Source: JAHECQ01 sp047638695
Lineage (GTDB): Bacteria > Actinomycetota > Acidimicrobiia > Acidimicrobiales > SZUA-35
Reading direction: 5' to 3'
NCBI GenBank assembly: GCA_047638695.1
Contig: JBLINY010000205.1
Span: 1-5,572 of the forward strand
DNA: 5,572 nucleotides
Of this stretch, positions 4,458-5,572 are shown piece after piece. The notes beneath the pieces are model-generated. The model did not search any database. It was not told where the DNA came from and was given only the letters and a program-made list of their open reading frames with translations. Every line of letters begins with the position of its first letter. Position 1 is the stretch's first letter. Made by a program: the position numbers and the translations under genes.

Positions 4458-5572
4458 ATGAACCGGAAGCTGCTGCCCTATTACCTGCTTGTTGCAGTGG
4501 TCATGATGGCGATGGGCGGCATCTTCACGCTGCTTGGCGAGCTACGCGATCAGCTCGGTTTCAGCGAATCCGGGCTTGGTTTCATGGTGGCAATGGGCTT
4601 CTTCACCGCCTTCTTCGCCCAGATCGGTTTGGCCCGCTTCAGCGACCGCGGACACTCCACTCTCATGCTCCGATTCGGTCTCGGAAGCGTGTCGATCGCC
4701 TTGGCCCTGATGGCGGTGGCCACCGAGCTCTGGCAGTTCGTGTTGCTACGCATGTTGGTTGGGCTTGGCGTTGGCTGCCTCATACCCGCAGCTCGCCGCT
4801 TGGTCATCATCTCCGATCCCGACAACGTTGGTGCGAATGTCGGCAGGCTGGGGGCGTTCGATGTTGGTGGATTCCTTGTCGGCCCACTCGTCAGCGCGCT
4901 CTTGGCCAACATGTTCAGCTTCCGAGCTCCATTCATCTTCCTTGCCGTCGTCACCGCTGCGTTCGTGCCAACCATCGCCAAACAGCAGATTGACACAGGA
5001 ACGGTCAGCGAGGAACGGCAGGTGGTGCGGGTCCTCCTGAGGCTGCCCGCCGTTCGCACCATGCTGGTTGGCGCGTTCGGTTGGTTCGCGATGATCGGGG
5101 TGTTCGAGTCGGTTTGGGCCGTGATGCTGACGGATCGAGGGGCCGACACATGGCTGATCGGCGTGACGATGTCGTTGGTCATGCTGCCGATGCTCGTAAT
5201 CGCTCCCTTCAGTGGCCGATGGGCCGAGCGAGTTGGCCCGCTCCGGTTGGTGATCCTCGGCGTCCTGTTTGTTGCCCCCATCTTCTTCTCGTTCGGCTGG
5301 ATCGACAGTCTGCTGTGGCTCACGCTGTTGGCGACGCTTCAGGGTTGCGGCGACGCGTTGGTGTTCCCTGGGTCTCAGGTCGGCATGGCAGTGGCCGGAC
5401 CGGTGGACCTCACCGCGTCAGCGCAGGGGTTGGGGGGTGCCACTCTCGAACTCACGGCCGGATCGATGGCCTTGGTTTCGGGTGTCTTGTACGAACGATT
5501 CGGTCCACAAGCCGTCTTCAGCCTCGGCTCGGGCCTGATGCTGGCTGGGGTTATTGGTGCCCTCGTGATGGC
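4458..5572 (+). CDS. Major facilitator superfamily transporter (3' end outside window)
   Basis: The reading frame runs open for 371 codons from ATG 4458 to the window edge; with about 400 residues usual for the family, little is missing. About 12 hydrophobic helices are visible, roughly at 6-25, 40-58, 72-90, 93-112, 132-150, 155-172, then a polar central loop (173-198), 199-222, 231-250, 262-280, 284-302, 320-342 and 351 onward. The loop after helix 2 has a shortened motif A, RFSDRGHSTLML (60-71). Helix 4 has R98MLVGLGVG, and helix 5 has VGPL (141-144), like the Gly-Pro motif C of proton-coupled drug antiporters. Motif A is echoed in the second half as GRWAERVG (253-260). These features favour a DHA1-like secondary transporter in the inner membrane, probably an exporter. 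It is divergent from the SDR operon across 67 bp, so shared control and a related substrate are possible but unproven. Confidence 0.88.
   Translation, partial: MNRKLLPYYLLVAVVMMAMGGIFTLLGELRDQLGFSESGLGFMVAMGFFTAFFAQIGLARFSDRGHSTLMLRFGLGSVSIALALMAVATELWQFVLLRMLVGLGVGCLIPAARRLVIISDPDNVGANVGRLGAFDVGGFLVGPLVSALLANMFSFRAPFIFLAVVTAAFVPTIAKQQIDTGTVSEERQVVRVLLRLPAVRTMLVGAFGWFAMIGVFESVWAVMLTDRGADTWLIGVTMSLVMLPMLVIAPFSGRWAERVGPLRLVILGVLFVAPIFFSFGWIDSLLWLTLLATLQGCGDALVFPGSQVGMAVAGPVDLTASAQGLGGATLELTAGSMALVSGVLYERFGPQAVFSLGSGLMLAGVIGALVM

Noticed and set aside
4550..5323. Long minus-strand open frame of 257 codons opposite the MFS gene
   Set aside because: Its product is rich in Ser, Thr, Arg and Pro with no recognisable fold, as expected of an antisense shadow. 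The plus strand encodes a continuous 12-helix transporter with family motifs.

Overview
This is a high-GC bacterial window. A lipoprotein receptor with a very acidic linker, Shine-Dalgarno-poor starts preceded by TAnnnT boxes, and the overall codon use suggest a free-living (probably aquatic or marine) actinobacterium, perhaps in the Acidimicrobiia. This placement is inference from style only, as no marker gene is present.

Layout. Positions 1-249 hold a tandem array of 59-bp palindromic units that runs off the left edge. Three genes on the minus strand are read in the order short-chain dehydrogenase/reductase (SDR, 4390-3632), thiamine-diphosphate (ThDP) enzyme of the acetolactate-synthase superfamily (3600-1963), and branched-chain-amino-acid-type ABC substrate-binding lipoprotein (1840-239). 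The first two are 31 bp apart and almost certainly form an operon. The receptor lies 122 bp further on, behind its own apparent control region (an 8-bp inverted repeat and three GTCAT repeats exactly 11 bp apart). A divergent plus-strand gene (4458 to beyond the right edge) encodes a 12-helix major facilitator superfamily (MFS) transporter. The 67-bp gap between it and the SDR gene carries two back-to-back -10-like boxes, each 6 nt from its ATG, consistent with two leaderless transcripts.

Function. A plausible reading is a small-molecule module: the lipoprotein captures a solute outside the membrane, the ThDP enzyme decarboxylates or ligates a 2-oxo acid, the SDR reduces or oxidises a related carbonyl compound, and the MFS protein moves a compound across the membrane. 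The substrate cannot be read from the sequence. Both enzymes depart from their family consensus at key motifs: the SDR lacks the Tyr-x-x-x-Lys pair, and the ThDP enzyme lacks the usual Gly-x-Pro-Gly loop and the usual Asn-Asn end of its cofactor motif. No ABC permease or ATPase gene is present here.

The most unusual DNA is the 59-bp array. Its first, partial unit includes the stop codon of the receptor gene inside a perfect 14-bp hairpin. Within the array each GTTGTTGA arm can pair with a complementary arm on either side, and the few differences between copies fall almost entirely in loops.
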